Below, one piece after another: positions 18,351 through 27,677 of a stretch of DNA of 64,000 nucleotides. Every line of letters begins with the position of its first letter. Positions within the stretch are counted from its first letter, which is position 1. Under the pieces are notes generated by a model, which saw nothing but the letters and a program-made list of their open reading frames with translations, did no database searches and was not told where the DNA came from. Position numbers and translations under genes: made by a program. The DNA is from Oceanobacillus chungangensis (GTDB lineage Bacteria; Bacillota; Bacilli; Bacillales; Amphibacillaceae), in the NCBI RefSeq assembly GCF_003369565.1, contig NZ_PIOD01000025.1, positions 113,721 through 177,720 on the forward strand, read 5' to 3'.

Positions 18351-18707
18351 TTAATTACGATACGGTTTATATTCTACTTCAACTTTATCCTTTTCTTGAT
18401 ATGGAGCAAGCATGAATGCTGCTTTAAAGTCTGTGTTTCCCCGATTAATTAAGTAGTGGACCTTCTTCGGTTCAACTTGAATAAAATCTCCTTTTTTGCA
18501 ATGAAATATTTCTTGATCAATATGAATTTCGAGCTCACCCTCTAATATATAGAAATTCTCTTCCATCATATTGTGATAATGCGCAGCAAAATCTTGCCCA
18601 GGCGTCAGTACAACAATTCCAAAGTTCATTCTAGGTCCTCGCATAAGATACTTTGGACCACTATCACCAAAACGATATTCTTTCTCGTTTTCATTAACAA
18701 TCGCCAC
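18351..18707 (-). CDS. Small cupin, possible LsrG substitute
   Basis: A 118-residue single-domain cupin. Motif 1 is canonical: Gly37, then HYH (His43, His45) and Glu50, then Gly57. Motif 2 has the His and Asn in EPKKVHYLIN. These residues bind one divalent metal. Start is placed at GTG 18707, 9 bases after AAGGAG; upstream GTG/TTG codons overlap the binding site. The gene follows lsrK by under 20 bp and is surely co-transcribed. Many small cupins isomerise or epimerise sugar phosphates. No lsrG is visible in the locus, so I infer this cupin may act on phospho-autoinducer-2. Unproven. Confidence 0.7.
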   Translation of the reverse strand: MAIVNENEKEYRFGDSGPKYLMRGPRMNFGIVVLTPGQDFAAHYHNMMEENFYILEGELEIHIDQEIFHCKKGDFIQVEPKKVHYLINRGNTDFKAAFMLAPYQEKDKVEVEYKPYRN

Positions 18708-18725
18708 CGTCAACACTCCTTCAGA

Positions 18726-20276
18726 TTATTTTAAGCCTGGTGCTATCCACATATGTTCTGTGAGCCCTTGATCCGCTAATTCTAGCTGGTTTTTATAGAT
18801 TTTTTCCCATTTCTTATATAAATCAATATAGATGATATGATTTTCCATCACTGGGTAATATGTTTCCTCAAATGAAACAACCTTAGATATTGCATCGTCA
18901 AAGCTCTCATAAATATTTGCGCCGACACCTGCACAAATCGCTGCGCCAAGTGCTGTCGATTCTCTGACAGCGGGCACCTTGATTGGTATATTTAGTACAT
19001 CTGAAATAATTTGGCACCATAGTTCACTTTTCGATGCGCCTCCAGCGAATATTATTTCTTTCGGTGATGTATTTGTAATTTCATTTATTAACTCAATATT
19101 TCCCTTCGTTACAAAGGCGGCGTTTTCCATAATTGATCGGTAAAATGTTGCCTTATTAAATCGCTCCGAATCTAGCTTGTAATTTATGAAACTAGGAGCA
19201 GCATGCTTCCATGAAATGTAATTCATTTTGTCCGAGAAGGTACTTAACATTCCATTACTGCCAACTGGTACGTTTCGTGCGCGTTTTTCCATTTGTGCAT
19301 AGATGCTTTCCCCGGTTACATCTTCCATATATTTCTCTAATTCACAAAAACTATCACGAAACCACCGCATCACTAATCCGGGATAAAAAGCAATTGCTTC
19401 GTACTGCCACGTATTTGGAACAGCATGACAGTTAATTCGCACCCTGCACTTGTCATCAATCCGCATATTTTTAGTTGTATATTCATATTGCCAGAAGCTT
19501 CCACCTAAAATAGCCGCGCTACCATCACCAATTACACCCATGCCAATACATCCAAGCTGTGCATCGCCACCACCTGCGACAACAAGTGTCTCAGTGCAGA
19601 GTCCTGTCAGTTCTGCCATTTTTTCGGTTACATTTCCAATGACTGTGCCACTCTCATAAGTAATTGGGAAAATATCATTTCGAAGTCCAGCTTGGTCAGC
19701 GATAGATTTGTCCCAACTTCTTTTCTTTAGGTCAAAGAGCCCAGTTGTACAGCCGTTCGAAGGTTCAACTGAAATGACATCCGTTAATCGGTAGGTTATC
19801 CAATCATTTAGCATTGTCACATATTTTACCTGTTTATATGTTTCTGGTAGATTGTTTTTTACCCAAAGAATTCTTGGAATCGCACCTAATGAAAATGTTT
19901 GCCCTGATTTGCGATAAATATCAGCTTCCATTGTTTCACTTCGTTGATATATATTTGTGACTTCATCATTCGATCTCGAGTCGACATTTGCGCATGCCCA
20001 TAACTCCTTGCCAGATTCATCATATAAAACAATTGCTTCACGCATGCTAGTTGTTGATATCGCAACAATCTGCTTAGGATCAACATTACTTTTGTTAATC
20101 GTTTCATTCATTAAATCAGTAATAATTTCAATGTTTTTTGTAACATCAAAATCCATGGAGCCGGGATATCTTTTATCTTCTTTATGTGTCCATTCTGATT
20201 GGGAAACTTGAATTTCATTACCTAAGGTGTCGAATAAGATTACTCTAACACTTCCAGTCCCTGCATCAATTGCCAT
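18726..20276 (-). CDS. lsrK: Autoinducer-2 kinase LsrK
   Basis: A 516-residue FGGY-family kinase that phosphorylates imported autoinducer-2 (DPD) in the cytoplasm. Similarity to Escherichia coli LsrK, from memory, extends along the whole chain: AIDAGTGSVR (ATP loop), STTSMREAIVLY, LGCIGMGVIG, MRWFRDSFC, HAAPSFIN, FAGGASKSELWCQI, ESTALGAAICAGVGA, and the C-terminal HMWIAPGLK. The ATG at 20276 is the only ordinary start, but the best ribosome binding site (AAAGGAAG) lies about 20 bases upstream; translation could begin at a rare ATA or ATT-type codon. It is transcribed after lsrR, as in enterobacteria. Confidence 0.93.
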   Translation of the reverse strand: MAIDAGTGSVRVILFDTLGNEIQVSQSEWTHKEDKRYPGSMDFDVTKNIEIITDLMNETINKSNVDPKQIVAISTTSMREAIVLYDESGKELWACANVDSRSNDEVTNIYQRSETMEADIYRKSGQTFSLGAIPRILWVKNNLPETYKQVKYVTMLNDWITYRLTDVISVEPSNGCTTGLFDLKKRSWDKSIADQAGLRNDIFPITYESGTVIGNVTEKMAELTGLCTETLVVAGGGDAQLGCIGMGVIGDGSAAILGGSFWQYEYTTKNMRIDDKCRVRINCHAVPNTWQYEAIAFYPGLVMRWFRDSFCELEKYMEDVTGESIYAQMEKRARNVPVGSNGMLSTFSDKMNYISWKHAAPSFINYKLDSERFNKATFYRSIMENAAFVTKGNIELINEITNTSPKEIIFAGGASKSELWCQIISDVLNIPIKVPAVRESTALGAAICAGVGANIYESFDDAISKVVSFEETYYPVMENHIIYIDLYKKWEKIYKNQLELADQGLTEHMWIAPGLK

Positions 20277-20339
20277 TAAATAGGTTTTGATATTTATCTT
20301 CCTTTCTATCGTTTTTAAAATAATCGGGAAAAAATACAG

Positions 20340-21257
20340 TCAAACTATCGCTTCTGCAACAGATTCATCTGTGATTAGTACATCGATATATCCACCATTA
20401 AGTGCACCGATAATTGCTTCCCTTTTATCAAGCCCACCTGCAACCGCAACGACATGCTGAAGTGATTTTAGTAAATGAATATCTGTACTGATAAGATGCT
20501 TATGTAAAGGAAAATCTAGAACATTGCCATTGAGGTCGTAAAATTGGCTCAATAGATCACCAACGGCGCCTTTTGCTTTTAAAATCTCTAAGTCATTCAA
20601 GCTCAGTTCGTCTTCCTTTACAATCGTTGCTTGTTCATTCAATGCTCCAATTCCGATTACTGTAATCGTTGAATATGGAATCATCCTCAGTATTTTGTTT
20701 ATTGATTTTTCTCTCAGCATTTGTTCCGCGAGTTCTATAGAGGAAACCATTAATGGAGACGGAATAATGTAGTGCTTATAGTTTGGATTTGTGTAGTAGT
20801 CTGATCTTGTATCAATTGCAGTAGGCATGTAAAATTTTACGCCGCCTGATAAAGAGACAAATGTAACGTTATATTTTGTTGAAATATTTAAGTGCCCTAA
20901 TGTCTTCGCAACCGCTTGCCCATATCCAATATTTATCATTGTGTCACTTGTTATCCGGTCTTCGATGTATTGTGCCGCTGCTACTGTAAGACTTTCAATA
21001 GTTTTCTGATTAGAGGTTGGCACAATATAAATATCCTGTAATCCATATTTCTTCTTTATTTCATTTTGCAGCTCCATATTCGTGATTTTTTCCAAGTTAA
21101 TTTTAAATTGAATAATATTTGTTGTTTTTGCTCTTTCTAGGTACTTAATGACCTTCATCCTTGATAGATTTAGTGATGCGGCTATTTCATTTTGCGTCAT
21201 CCCCTCGTTGTAATATTTCCAGGCAATCTTTACGATTAGATCTTTTTCGTAGGACAA
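20340..21257 (-). CDS. lsrR: SorC/LsrR-family repressor of the lsr locus
   Basis: A 305-residue SorC-family regulator. Residues about 5-55 hold the DNA-binding domain (YNEGMTQNEIAASLNLSRMKVIKYLERA); the remainder is the sugar-phosphate effector domain (NIGYGQAVAKTLGHL, VSLSGGVKF, IGIGALN, VVAVAGGLDKREAIIGAL). LsrR releases DNA on binding phospho-autoinducer-2. Start TTG 21257 has AAGAGGG 6 bases upstream; the ATG at 21263 directly abuts that site. It is divergent from lsrACDBF with about 790 bp between, matching the enterobacterial lsrRK arrangement. Confidence 0.9.
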   Translation of the reverse strand: MSYEKDLIVKIAWKYYNEGMTQNEIAASLNLSRMKVIKYLERAKTTNIIQFKINLEKITNMELQNEIKKKYGLQDIYIVPTSNQKTIESLTVAAAQYIEDRITSDTMINIGYGQAVAKTLGHLNISTKYNVTFVSLSGGVKFYMPTAIDTRSDYYTNPNYKHYIIPSPLMVSSIELAEQMLREKSINKILRMIPYSTITVIGIGALNEQATIVKEDELSLNDLEILKAKGAVGDLLSQFYDLNGNVLDFPLHKHLISTDIHLLKSLQHVVAVAGGLDKREAIIGALNGGYIDVLITDESVAEAIV

Positions 21258-21524
21258 GCGCATCCCTCTTTTTGGATAGATTTGTTAGTAATTAAGTACA
21301 TAGGTGCAATTAAGGTTGTTTCCGAAAGACCTGGCTAAACCCTATTTTTATAAGAACAAAATTAGCTACGAAAAACATTTGTTAGCCGCATTGGTAAATA
21401 AGGTCCAGGGAAATTGAACGAATGGAAATTTGATGTGAAAGGAAATGTTGAGATTAATAATATGCTTGGAAATCCCTATTTATTAACAATTTCAGGATAT
21501 TAATTTTATTAAGATAGTAAGCTA

Positions 21525-21571
21525 TGAATCATATTTTTTAAGATTAATAAATAATAAAATGATGAATCATT
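21525..21571. promoter_or_regulatory. Candidate LsrR operator and lsrA promoter
   Basis: The palindrome AATGATGAATCATT (21558-21571) and an upstream TGAATCAT (21525-21532) share the half-site TGAATCAT, 38 bp apart. A TATAAT (21594-21599) follows. The palindrome covers the probable -35 zone, a position fit for repression by LsrR. The assignment is by position and symmetry only. Confidence 0.4.
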
Positions 21572-21608
21572 AATAAAATGTATGAACACATAATATAATT
21601 TACAAACA

Positions 21609-21623
21609 AAGCAAACGCTTACA
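21609..21623 (+). promoter_or_regulatory. cre site for CcpA, lsr operon
   Basis: AAGCAAACGCTTACA matches the Gram-positive cre consensus WTGNAANCGNWNNCW at all but one position. It lies about 10 bp after TATAAT, so bound CcpA would block initiation or early elongation. This parallels cAMP-CRP control of lsr in Escherichia coli. Confidence 0.65.
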
Positions 21624-21848
21624 GAGATAAAAGTTGATATATAGGAAAAAGTAGGCTGTTTAGTTACTATCTCAAGTGATTATTGATACTCGTAGTCGAT
21701 ATCAACATTGAACTAAGTGCAAAGTTGATCTGTGCTGATAAGAAAAACTTTGATGCTCCACTTCAAGTTAGTCAGTCTAGAAGATTTACAGCTTAACTAT
21801 GAGAGCTTGATACCTTCTATGGAGGGATAGAAAATATTTTTTACTCGC

Positions 21849-21960
21849 TCACCACAGCGGAAGAAATAAAAGGCCTCGGTGAGACTACGAAGTGCGATAG
21901 CACAAGGAGGCTCACCAGCCGCCCGCGGAAAGCGAAGTGTATTTCTGGAGCGACGGGCAT
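21849..21960 (+). repeat. Bacillaceae-type GC-rich intergenic repeat
   Basis: An island far richer in GC than its surroundings, with GCCCGCGGAAAGCGAAGTG and CTGGAGCGACGGGC, a type I recognise from memory as very common between Bacillaceae genes. Internal pairs GGTGAG/CTCACC and GCCTC/GAGGC, plus GAAATA/TATTTC outside them, predict a branched RNA. It lies in the 5' leader of lsrA, about 85 bp before its start. The remaining leader (21624-21848) shows only a weak TTGATA...TATCAA inverted repeat. Confidence 0.6.
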
Positions 21961-22044
21961 GGAAGCAAATATCATACTAGGTTAGTATAAATAGCAATAC
22001 AGCGAAATGAGCCAAAAAGAATAAATGTTATGGGGGTGTAAAAC

Positions 22045-23553
22045 TTGAACACTAATCCATTAGTAGAATTAAAAAACATAAAAAAGTCATTTCATCAAAA
22101 CCAAGTTTTAAAAGGAGTATCACTTGCTATTCACGAATCAGAAGTAATTTCAATTATTGGTGGAAACGGTGCAGGTAAAAGTACATTGATGAAAATATTG
22201 ACTGGAGTTTATAAGGCAGATGCAGGTGAACTTGAAGTTAAGGGGGAAAACATCGTTCACTTCAATCCATTAATCGCCCATCAGAAAGGAATCTATTTAG
22301 TCCCGCAAGAACCGCTTTTGTTTCCCAATATGACCGTAGAGCAAAATTTGACAATTGGCTTCCATATAAGTAAAGCAGAGGTAAGGGCACGAACGAAAAA
22401 ACTAATGAAACAATTAGACTGGGACTTGGATTTACGCCGGTATGCCAATTCGTTAACAATCGCTGAGCAGCAGCAGTTAGAAATAATTAAAGGTCTACTG
22501 CGGAATGCAAAGGTTCTAATACTTGATGAACCTACATCGGCTTTAACATTCTCGGAAACGAAGTCTTTATTTGCAGTAATTGAAAAGCTGAAGACTGCAG
22601 GTGTGGGAATCTTCTATATTACGCATCGGCTTGACGAGGTATTTAAAATTTCAACCCATGCCGTAATTTTACGCGATGGCAACATTACACTCAAAGGAAA
22701 GATCGATCAGTTTACGAAAGAAATGTTAATTCTGGGACTAATTCCAGAAGGCAATATAAAGAATTACGCTCATCATTTTGAAAAAAATAGATTGAATCAA
22801 AGTAATGAGCCCCCAATACTTCAGGTTGAAGATATTAGTGGCGATGGATTTTATCGAATCAGCTTCAATGTTTACAAAGGGGAAGTGGTTGGACTTGCCG
22901 GCCTTGTTGGGGCAGGAAGAACAGAAATAGCCGAATCCATCTATGGTATTACGCAACCAAAGCATGGAAAAATTTACTTGGATGGAAAAGACATTACGGG
23001 ATTATCAATCGATGAAACAGTGGAAAGTGGCGTGGCATATATACCTGAAGATCGATTTTTACACGGAATCTTCTCGATTAGTTCCGTCAGAAACAATATT
23101 ACGACACAAGTTATTAAGCAACAGGGTTTTTTTATAAATAAGAGAATGGAGGAGAAAATATCTAGTGAATACATTGATCGATTAAGTATTAAGCTCGATA
23201 GCATGGATGATGAAATCAAATCATTATCTGGAGGAAATCAACAAAAATCTGTCATTGCCAGGATTCTATCAACAAAGCCAAAATTAATCATTATGGATGA
23301 GCCGACACGAGGCATAGATGCTGCAGCAAGAAATGATATTTACTCGATTATTTCGGAATTAAAAGAAAAAGGATTTGCCATTTTATTAATTTCTTCTGAT
23401 TTAGAGGAAATTGAAAGAATTAGTGATCGTATTTATGCGATACATCGAGGAACATGTAATGTTTGTCTGGAAATAGAGGAGATCAATGCGACGAATGTAA
23501 TGAAGGCAGCTTTTGGAACATATGAAAGAAGTGAAGCCAATGTCAAAAGTTGA
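22045..23553 (+). CDS. lsrA: Autoinducer-2 importer ATPase LsrA
   Basis: A 502-residue protein with two fused ABC domains, as in all LsrA/RbsA-type ATPases. The first has GGNGAGKST and LILDEPTSAL; its signature is degenerate (LTIAEQQQLEI). The second has the degenerate Walker A GLVGAGRTE, the signature SGGNQQKSVIARIL and IIMDEPTRGID. It powers import of autoinducer-2 through LsrC/LsrD. Start: TTG at 22045 after TGGGGGTG. First gene of lsrACDBF; the 3' end overlaps lsrC by 14 bp. Confidence 0.92.
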   Translation: MNTNPLVELKNIKKSFHQNQVLKGVSLAIHESEVISIIGGNGAGKSTLMKILTGVYKADAGELEVKGENIVHFNPLIAHQKGIYLVPQEPLLFPNMTVEQNLTIGFHISKAEVRARTKKLMKQLDWDLDLRRYANSLTIAEQQQLEIIKGLLRNAKVLILDEPTSALTFSETKSLFAVIEKLKTAGVGIFYITHRLDEVFKISTHAVILRDGNITLKGKIDQFTKEMLILGLIPEGNIKNYAHHFEKNRLNQSNEPPILQVEDISGDGFYRISFNVYKGEVVGLAGLVGAGRTEIAESIYGITQPKHGKIYLDGKDITGLSIDETVESGVAYIPEDRFLHGIFSISSVRNNITTQVIKQQGFFINKRMEEKISSEYIDRLSIKLDSMDDEIKSLSGGNQQKSVIARILSTKPKLIIMDEPTRGIDAAARNDIYSIISELKEKGFAILLISSDLEEIERISDRIYAIHRGTCNVCLEIEEINATNVMKAAFGTYERSEANVKS

Positions 23554-24535
23554 AACACTGCTAAAGCAGAGAGAGTTTAGGACATTTCTCTTTTTAATCC
23601 TATTGTTTGTTATTGCAGGGATTGTTAATATGGACTTTTTATCCTTAGGTAACATTCAAAATGTGTTAAAAAGCAGTTTGCTATATATCGTGCTTGCAAT
23701 TGGGATGACGTTCGTTCTGTTGACTGGCAATATTGATATTTCTGTTGGCGGTGTACTGGGACTTAGTGCAGCAGTCAGCGGGATTATTCTCAGAGATGGC
23801 GCCAGTATCATTTTAGCGATATTTATAGCAATTCTTATCGGGATACTCATTGGTTTGATTAATGGTCTAGGGGTTACTATATTAAAAATCTCCTCCTTTA
23901 TTATGACCCTGGGAATGCTTGGAATTCTAAGGGTAATCCAGGTGATATATACGGACGGGAAATGGATTGAGAATCTACCACTCGCATTTAAGCAGCTTTC
24001 ACAGTTAAATATTTTTGGAATAAATATGTTGGCAATTATCGTAATTGTTGCTGTTATGGTCATTCAATTGTATTTATCAAAGGGCAATAAAGGGAGATAT
24101 TTTGCAGCAATAGGTGACAATGAGGACGGTGCTATTCTCTTAGGAATTCCAGTAAAAAGATATAAAACATATGCATTTATCATTTCGAGTGTCTGTGCAT
24201 CCATTGCAGGGTTAATATTTGCCAGTCAGATTGGTTTTATTTCAACAACTGCTGGATTAGGTATTGAAATGACTGTAATCGCAGCGACAGTTCTTGGTGG
24301 TGTATCGTTAATTGGCGGCTTGGGATCAGTTGTTGGTGCTAGTATTGGTGCAATTATTATGACCTCTATTATTTCTGCACTTGTTTATATGAAAGTTCCT
24401 GCATTTTGGAATGATGCGATATCAGGCTCACTTTTAATTATCATTGTAGTAACTGATGCATTTTTAGCAAGAAAGTCTAGTAAACAAGCGAAGAGAGAAA
24501 GACTAAATGCTAGAGTCATTCAGAAGGAGGTGTGA
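23540..24535 (+). CDS. lsrC: Autoinducer-2 importer permease LsrC
   Basis: A 331-residue RbsC-type permease with eight to ten hydrophobic segments and the family signature GMTFVLLTGNIDISVGG plus LGGVSLIGGLGSVVGA. The start at ATG 23540 overlaps the lsrA stop, as expected for coupled genes; in-frame TTG 23513 and ATG 23522 would give longer N-termini. It pairs with LsrD to make the channel. Position and sequence both fit the lsr operon. Confidence 0.88.
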   Translation: MSKVETLLKQREFRTFLFLILLFVIAGIVNMDFLSLGNIQNVLKSSLLYIVLAIGMTFVLLTGNIDISVGGVLGLSAAVSGIILRDGASIILAIFIAILIGILIGLINGLGVTILKISSFIMTLGMLGILRVIQVIYTDGKWIENLPLAFKQLSQLNIFGINMLAIIVIVAVMVIQLYLSKGNKGRYFAAIGDNEDGAILLGIPVKRYKTYAFIISSVCASIAGLIFASQIGFISTTAGLGIEMTVIAATVLGGVSLIGGLGSVVGASIGAIIMTSIISALVYMKVPAFWNDAISGSLLIIIVVTDAFLARKSSKQAKRERLNARVIQKEV

Positions 24536-24542
24536 ATCTGGG

Positions 24543-25538
24543 ATGTTAGGAAAAATACCAAAATGGAATCTGATGTTAGGGTTTATTTTAATCACAGAAA
24601 TTATCATATTCGGATTAATTAACCCGAGATTCTTGAATATCACGATTTTATTAAATAGCTTTAACGATTTTATCGGCATCGCTATTATTGCTTTCTTTGT
24701 TACTTTTGTTGTGATTACAGGTGGTATTGATATCTCAGGGGGAGCCATTATCGGATTAACCTCTGTTGTCATTGGAATTCTATCACAAGTTATTGGGATA
24801 AATATCTGGATATCAATCATCCTCGCGATATTAGTAGGTGGATTATGTGGTTTATTAAACGGGATGCTTATAGCTTATGGACGCGTTCAGGCAATGGTGA
24901 TCACCCTTGGTGGAATGCTGTTATATAGCGGAGTCGCAATCGTGTTTGTCGGCCTTTCTGGTGTAAGTACGTATGAAGGGATCTCCGGTTTTCCTCAGCA
25001 ATTTAGTAATATTGCATATGGAAAACTACTTGGAATCCCACATTCTGTTTTATTATTTTTCATCATGTTTGCCATTGCGTATGTCCTCCTATATTGGACG
25101 AGGTACGGGAGATATATTTACTTAACAGGAATTAATCAGCGTGCTGCAGAGTATGCGGGGATCAATACGAAGAAAATTATTACGAGTACGTATGTGTTAT
25201 CAGGGTTAAGTGCTGGTGTTGCTGGTGTCATGCTGACCTCCTATTTAGGAAGTTCAAGGGCAGATTTCGGTGCAGAGTACCTCATGCCGATATTAACAGT
25301 TGTTGTTTTAGGGGGGACTTTAATTACTGGTGGTAAAGGAGGTGTTGTCGGTACTGCTCTAGCAAGCATAATTGTAGGATTTCTGCAAATAGGTTTGCAA
25401 ATGGGAGGTGTTTCGACACAATATATCGGCTTATCAACAGGACTTCTCCTTATTATTTCAGCAGCATTCCTAGGGATTTCTGCAGATTTCAAGTCAAGCA
25501 TTAAACGAATAATATCCCCGCAAAAAAATAGTGCCTAG
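24543..25538 (+). CDS. lsrD: Autoinducer-2 importer permease LsrD
   Basis: A 331-residue RbsC-type permease, partner of LsrC. Visible signatures are VVITGGIDISGGAIIGL and VVLGGTLITGGKGGVVGT. Start ATG 24543 is preceded by AAGGAGGTG with a 10-base spacer; that binding site overlaps the stop of lsrC, indicating tight coupling. Hydrophobic segments cover nearly the whole chain. Confidence 0.88.
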   Translation: MLGKIPKWNLMLGFILITEIIIFGLINPRFLNITILLNSFNDFIGIAIIAFFVTFVVITGGIDISGGAIIGLTSVVIGILSQVIGINIWISIILAILVGGLCGLLNGMLIAYGRVQAMVITLGGMLLYSGVAIVFVGLSGVSTYEGISGFPQQFSNIAYGKLLGIPHSVLLFFIMFAIAYVLLYWTRYGRYIYLTGINQRAAEYAGINTKKIITSTYVLSGLSAGVAGVMLTSYLGSSRADFGAEYLMPILTVVVLGGTLITGGKGGVVGTALASIIVGFLQIGLQMGGVSTQYIGLSTGLLLIISAAFLGISADFKSSIKRIISPQKNSA

Positions 25539-25591
25539 CTTAAGTGGCGGTATGTGGTTTTATATTTCAAATAAATCGGAGGTAGACTGTA

Positions 25592-26692
25592 ATGAGAAAA
25601 AAATCTAACATCTTAAAAACCTTATTTGGTATTGTATTGTTGGTATTTTTACTCGCAGCATGTAATACAAATGATGATGGAGCAACAAAAGATACTTCAG
25701 ATGGTAGTGATTCTTCAGGAAATGAAGCTGCAAGTGATATTGAAGTTGTTTTCATCCCGAAGATGACAGGTAATGCTTTTTTTGAATCGGGAAATAATGG
25801 TGCACAAGCAATGGCAGAGGAAATAGGCTTTGAGGTGAAATATGATGGTACACCAGAGGGAACGGTAGCCAACCAAGTGCAAATTATCAACAGTGCGGTG
25901 AGTAGTGGTGCAGATGCGATTGCAATTTCGTCGGTGACATCTGATGGATTGAACCAAGCATTGCAAAATGCACTAGATGCAGGAGTGAAGGTAGTAACAT
26001 GGGATTCTGATGTAGATCCGGAATATCGAACGGTCTATATTAATCAGGGAACTCCAGAAATACTAGGGGCGATGCTCGTCGATATGGCAGCGGAACAAAT
26101 GGATGATCCGAATGCAGAGCAACAAGTTGCTTGGTTCTACTCAAGTCCTACAGTTCCCGACCAAAATTCATGGGTTGATTATGCAGAAACTTATATTGCT
26201 GAGAAATATCCGAACTGGGAAATGGTTACAAAACAATTTGGGGAAGGGGATGAACAGTTATCATTACAAATTGGAGAAAGCATCATTGATTCGTATCCGG
26301 ATTTAGATGCAGTGATTGCACCCGATTCAACTGCTCTTCCTGCGATGGCACAAGCTGCTGAAAACAAAGGGCTAACTGCAGAAGATCTTATCATAACTGG
26401 TTTTGCTTCTCCAAACTCAATGCGTCAATTTATCGAAAATGGCACGATTCTTAATCATGGTTTATGGGATGTAACAGACCAGGGTGCACTGGCAGTATAC
26501 ATCGCATATTATTTAGCACAAGGAAATGAACTAAAGGTTGGTGACACAGTTGATGTCCCTAACATCGGTGAAGTTACAGTAGAACCAAATTCTGTTCAGG
26601 GCTATGACTATGAAGCAGAGGACTCTGGTATTATCGTTTTACCTGAGCGAATTGTTTTTACAAAAGATAATACAAATGATTTTGACTTTTAA
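25592..26692 (+). CDS. lsrB: Autoinducer-2 binding lipoprotein LsrB
   Basis: A 366-residue lipoprotein: signal peptide with lipobox LLAAC (Cys24), acidic Ser/Asp tether, then a periplasmic-binding-protein fold that follows Escherichia coli LsrB throughout (VFIPKMTG, TYDG-like KYDGTPEG, VVTWDSDVDPE, SSPTVPDQNSWV, DAVIAPDSTALP, HGLWDV, LPERIVFTKDN). Of six residues known to contact the ligand in Salmonella LsrB, Lys, two Asp, Gln and Pro are present; the Ala222 position appears to be Ser. Start: ATG after GGAGGT. Its identity confirms that the importer is for autoinducer-2, not ribose. Confidence 0.93.
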   Translation: MRKKSNILKTLFGIVLLVFLLAACNTNDDGATKDTSDGSDSSGNEAASDIEVVFIPKMTGNAFFESGNNGAQAMAEEIGFEVKYDGTPEGTVANQVQIINSAVSSGADAIAISSVTSDGLNQALQNALDAGVKVVTWDSDVDPEYRTVYINQGTPEILGAMLVDMAAEQMDDPNAEQQVAWFYSSPTVPDQNSWVDYAETYIAEKYPNWEMVTKQFGEGDEQLSLQIGESIIDSYPDLDAVIAPDSTALPAMAQAAENKGLTAEDLIITGFASPNSMRQFIENGTILNHGLWDVTDQGALAVYIAYYLAQGNELKVGDTVDVPNIGEVTVEPNSVQGYDYEAEDSGIIVLPERIVFTKDNTNDFDF

Positions 26693-26725
26693 ATATGGGA
26701 ATAAATCGAGGGGAGATTGTATCAG

Positions 26726-27619
26726 ATGGCAGATGTTGTAGGTAATAAAGATGCAAAAAACTTTTCAGAAGCAGTTCCATTTGCTAATAATGGAGACTTT
26801 CATGTAAAAGGTGCTGCGAACTATGACTGGGGTATGAAGGACCGGTTATCAAGGATTTTTAATCCCGAAACAGGAAAAACGGTAATGCTAGCATTTGACC
26901 ATGGCTATTTCATGGGACCGACGTCAGGTCTAGAAAGATTGGATCTATTAATTCCTAGGCTAGCAAATTATGCAGATTGCCTGATGGGAACTAGGGGAGC
27001 AATCAGGAGCAGTGTCCCAGCAACATATAATAAAGCAATCGCCTTAAGAGCTTCATCTGGTTCGAGTGTTTTACAAGATGATTTAAGCCAGGAATCCATG
27101 GTAGTTGATATTGAAGATGCAATTAAAATGAATGCAAGTGCAATTGCAATCCAAACATTTATTGGTGCGAGAGGACAGAAGGAGACAATTGAAGAGTTGA
27201 ACAGGGCCGTCAATCTTGGCTCGAAATATTCGATACCAACAATGGGCGTTGTCGCTGTTGGAAAAGAAATGGAGCGAACGACACAATTTTTCTTATTAGC
27301 TACAAGAATGCTTGCTGAATTTGGCGTACAAATAGTTAAAACATATTATTGTGAGGACTTTGAAAAGGTTGCTTCCGCATGTCCAGTACCTTTAGTTGTA
27401 GCTGGAGGGAAGAAGATTCCGGAGAAGGATGCCCTCACACTTGCATATCGAGCAATTGAGGGAGGAGCTGCAGGTGTAGATATGGGTAGAAATATTTTCC
27501 AATCGAAATATCCTGAAGAGATGATTCAAGCGATTGGAAAGGTAGTCCATGAAGGTTATTCGGATGTCGAGGCATACGAATTTTACCAGCATGCAATAAA
27601 TGTAAAAGCTGAAGTATAA
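26726..27619 (+). CDS. lsrF: 3-hydroxy-2,4-pentadione-5-phosphate thiolase LsrF
   Basis: A 297-residue class I aldolase-fold enzyme, final step of phospho-autoinducer-2 breakdown in enterobacteria, where it transfers an acetyl unit to CoA. Visible: DRLSRIFNPETGKTVMLAFDHGYFMGP, GARGQKETIEEL, PTMGVVAVGKEM, the candidate Schiff-base Lys205 in VKTYYCEDF, VAGGKKIPEKDAL and GAAGVDMGRNIFQS. Start ATG 26726 leaves 10 bases after AGGGGAG; TTG 26717 is too close to it. Last gene of the operon, followed by a terminator; no lsrG-like gene follows. Confidence 0.9.
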   Translation: MADVVGNKDAKNFSEAVPFANNGDFHVKGAANYDWGMKDRLSRIFNPETGKTVMLAFDHGYFMGPTSGLERLDLLIPRLANYADCLMGTRGAIRSSVPATYNKAIALRASSGSSVLQDDLSQESMVVDIEDAIKMNASAIAIQTFIGARGQKETIEELNRAVNLGSKYSIPTMGVVAVGKEMERTTQFFLLATRMLAEFGVQIVKTYYCEDFEKVASACPVPLVVAGGKKIPEKDALTLAYRAIEGGAAGVDMGRNIFQSKYPEEMIQAIGKVVHEGYSDVEAYEFYQHAINVKAEV

Positions 27620-27677
27620 CATGTAACTAATGATTATTTAGTTCCCTTGGAAAAACAAGTTAACATTTTGCAGAATG

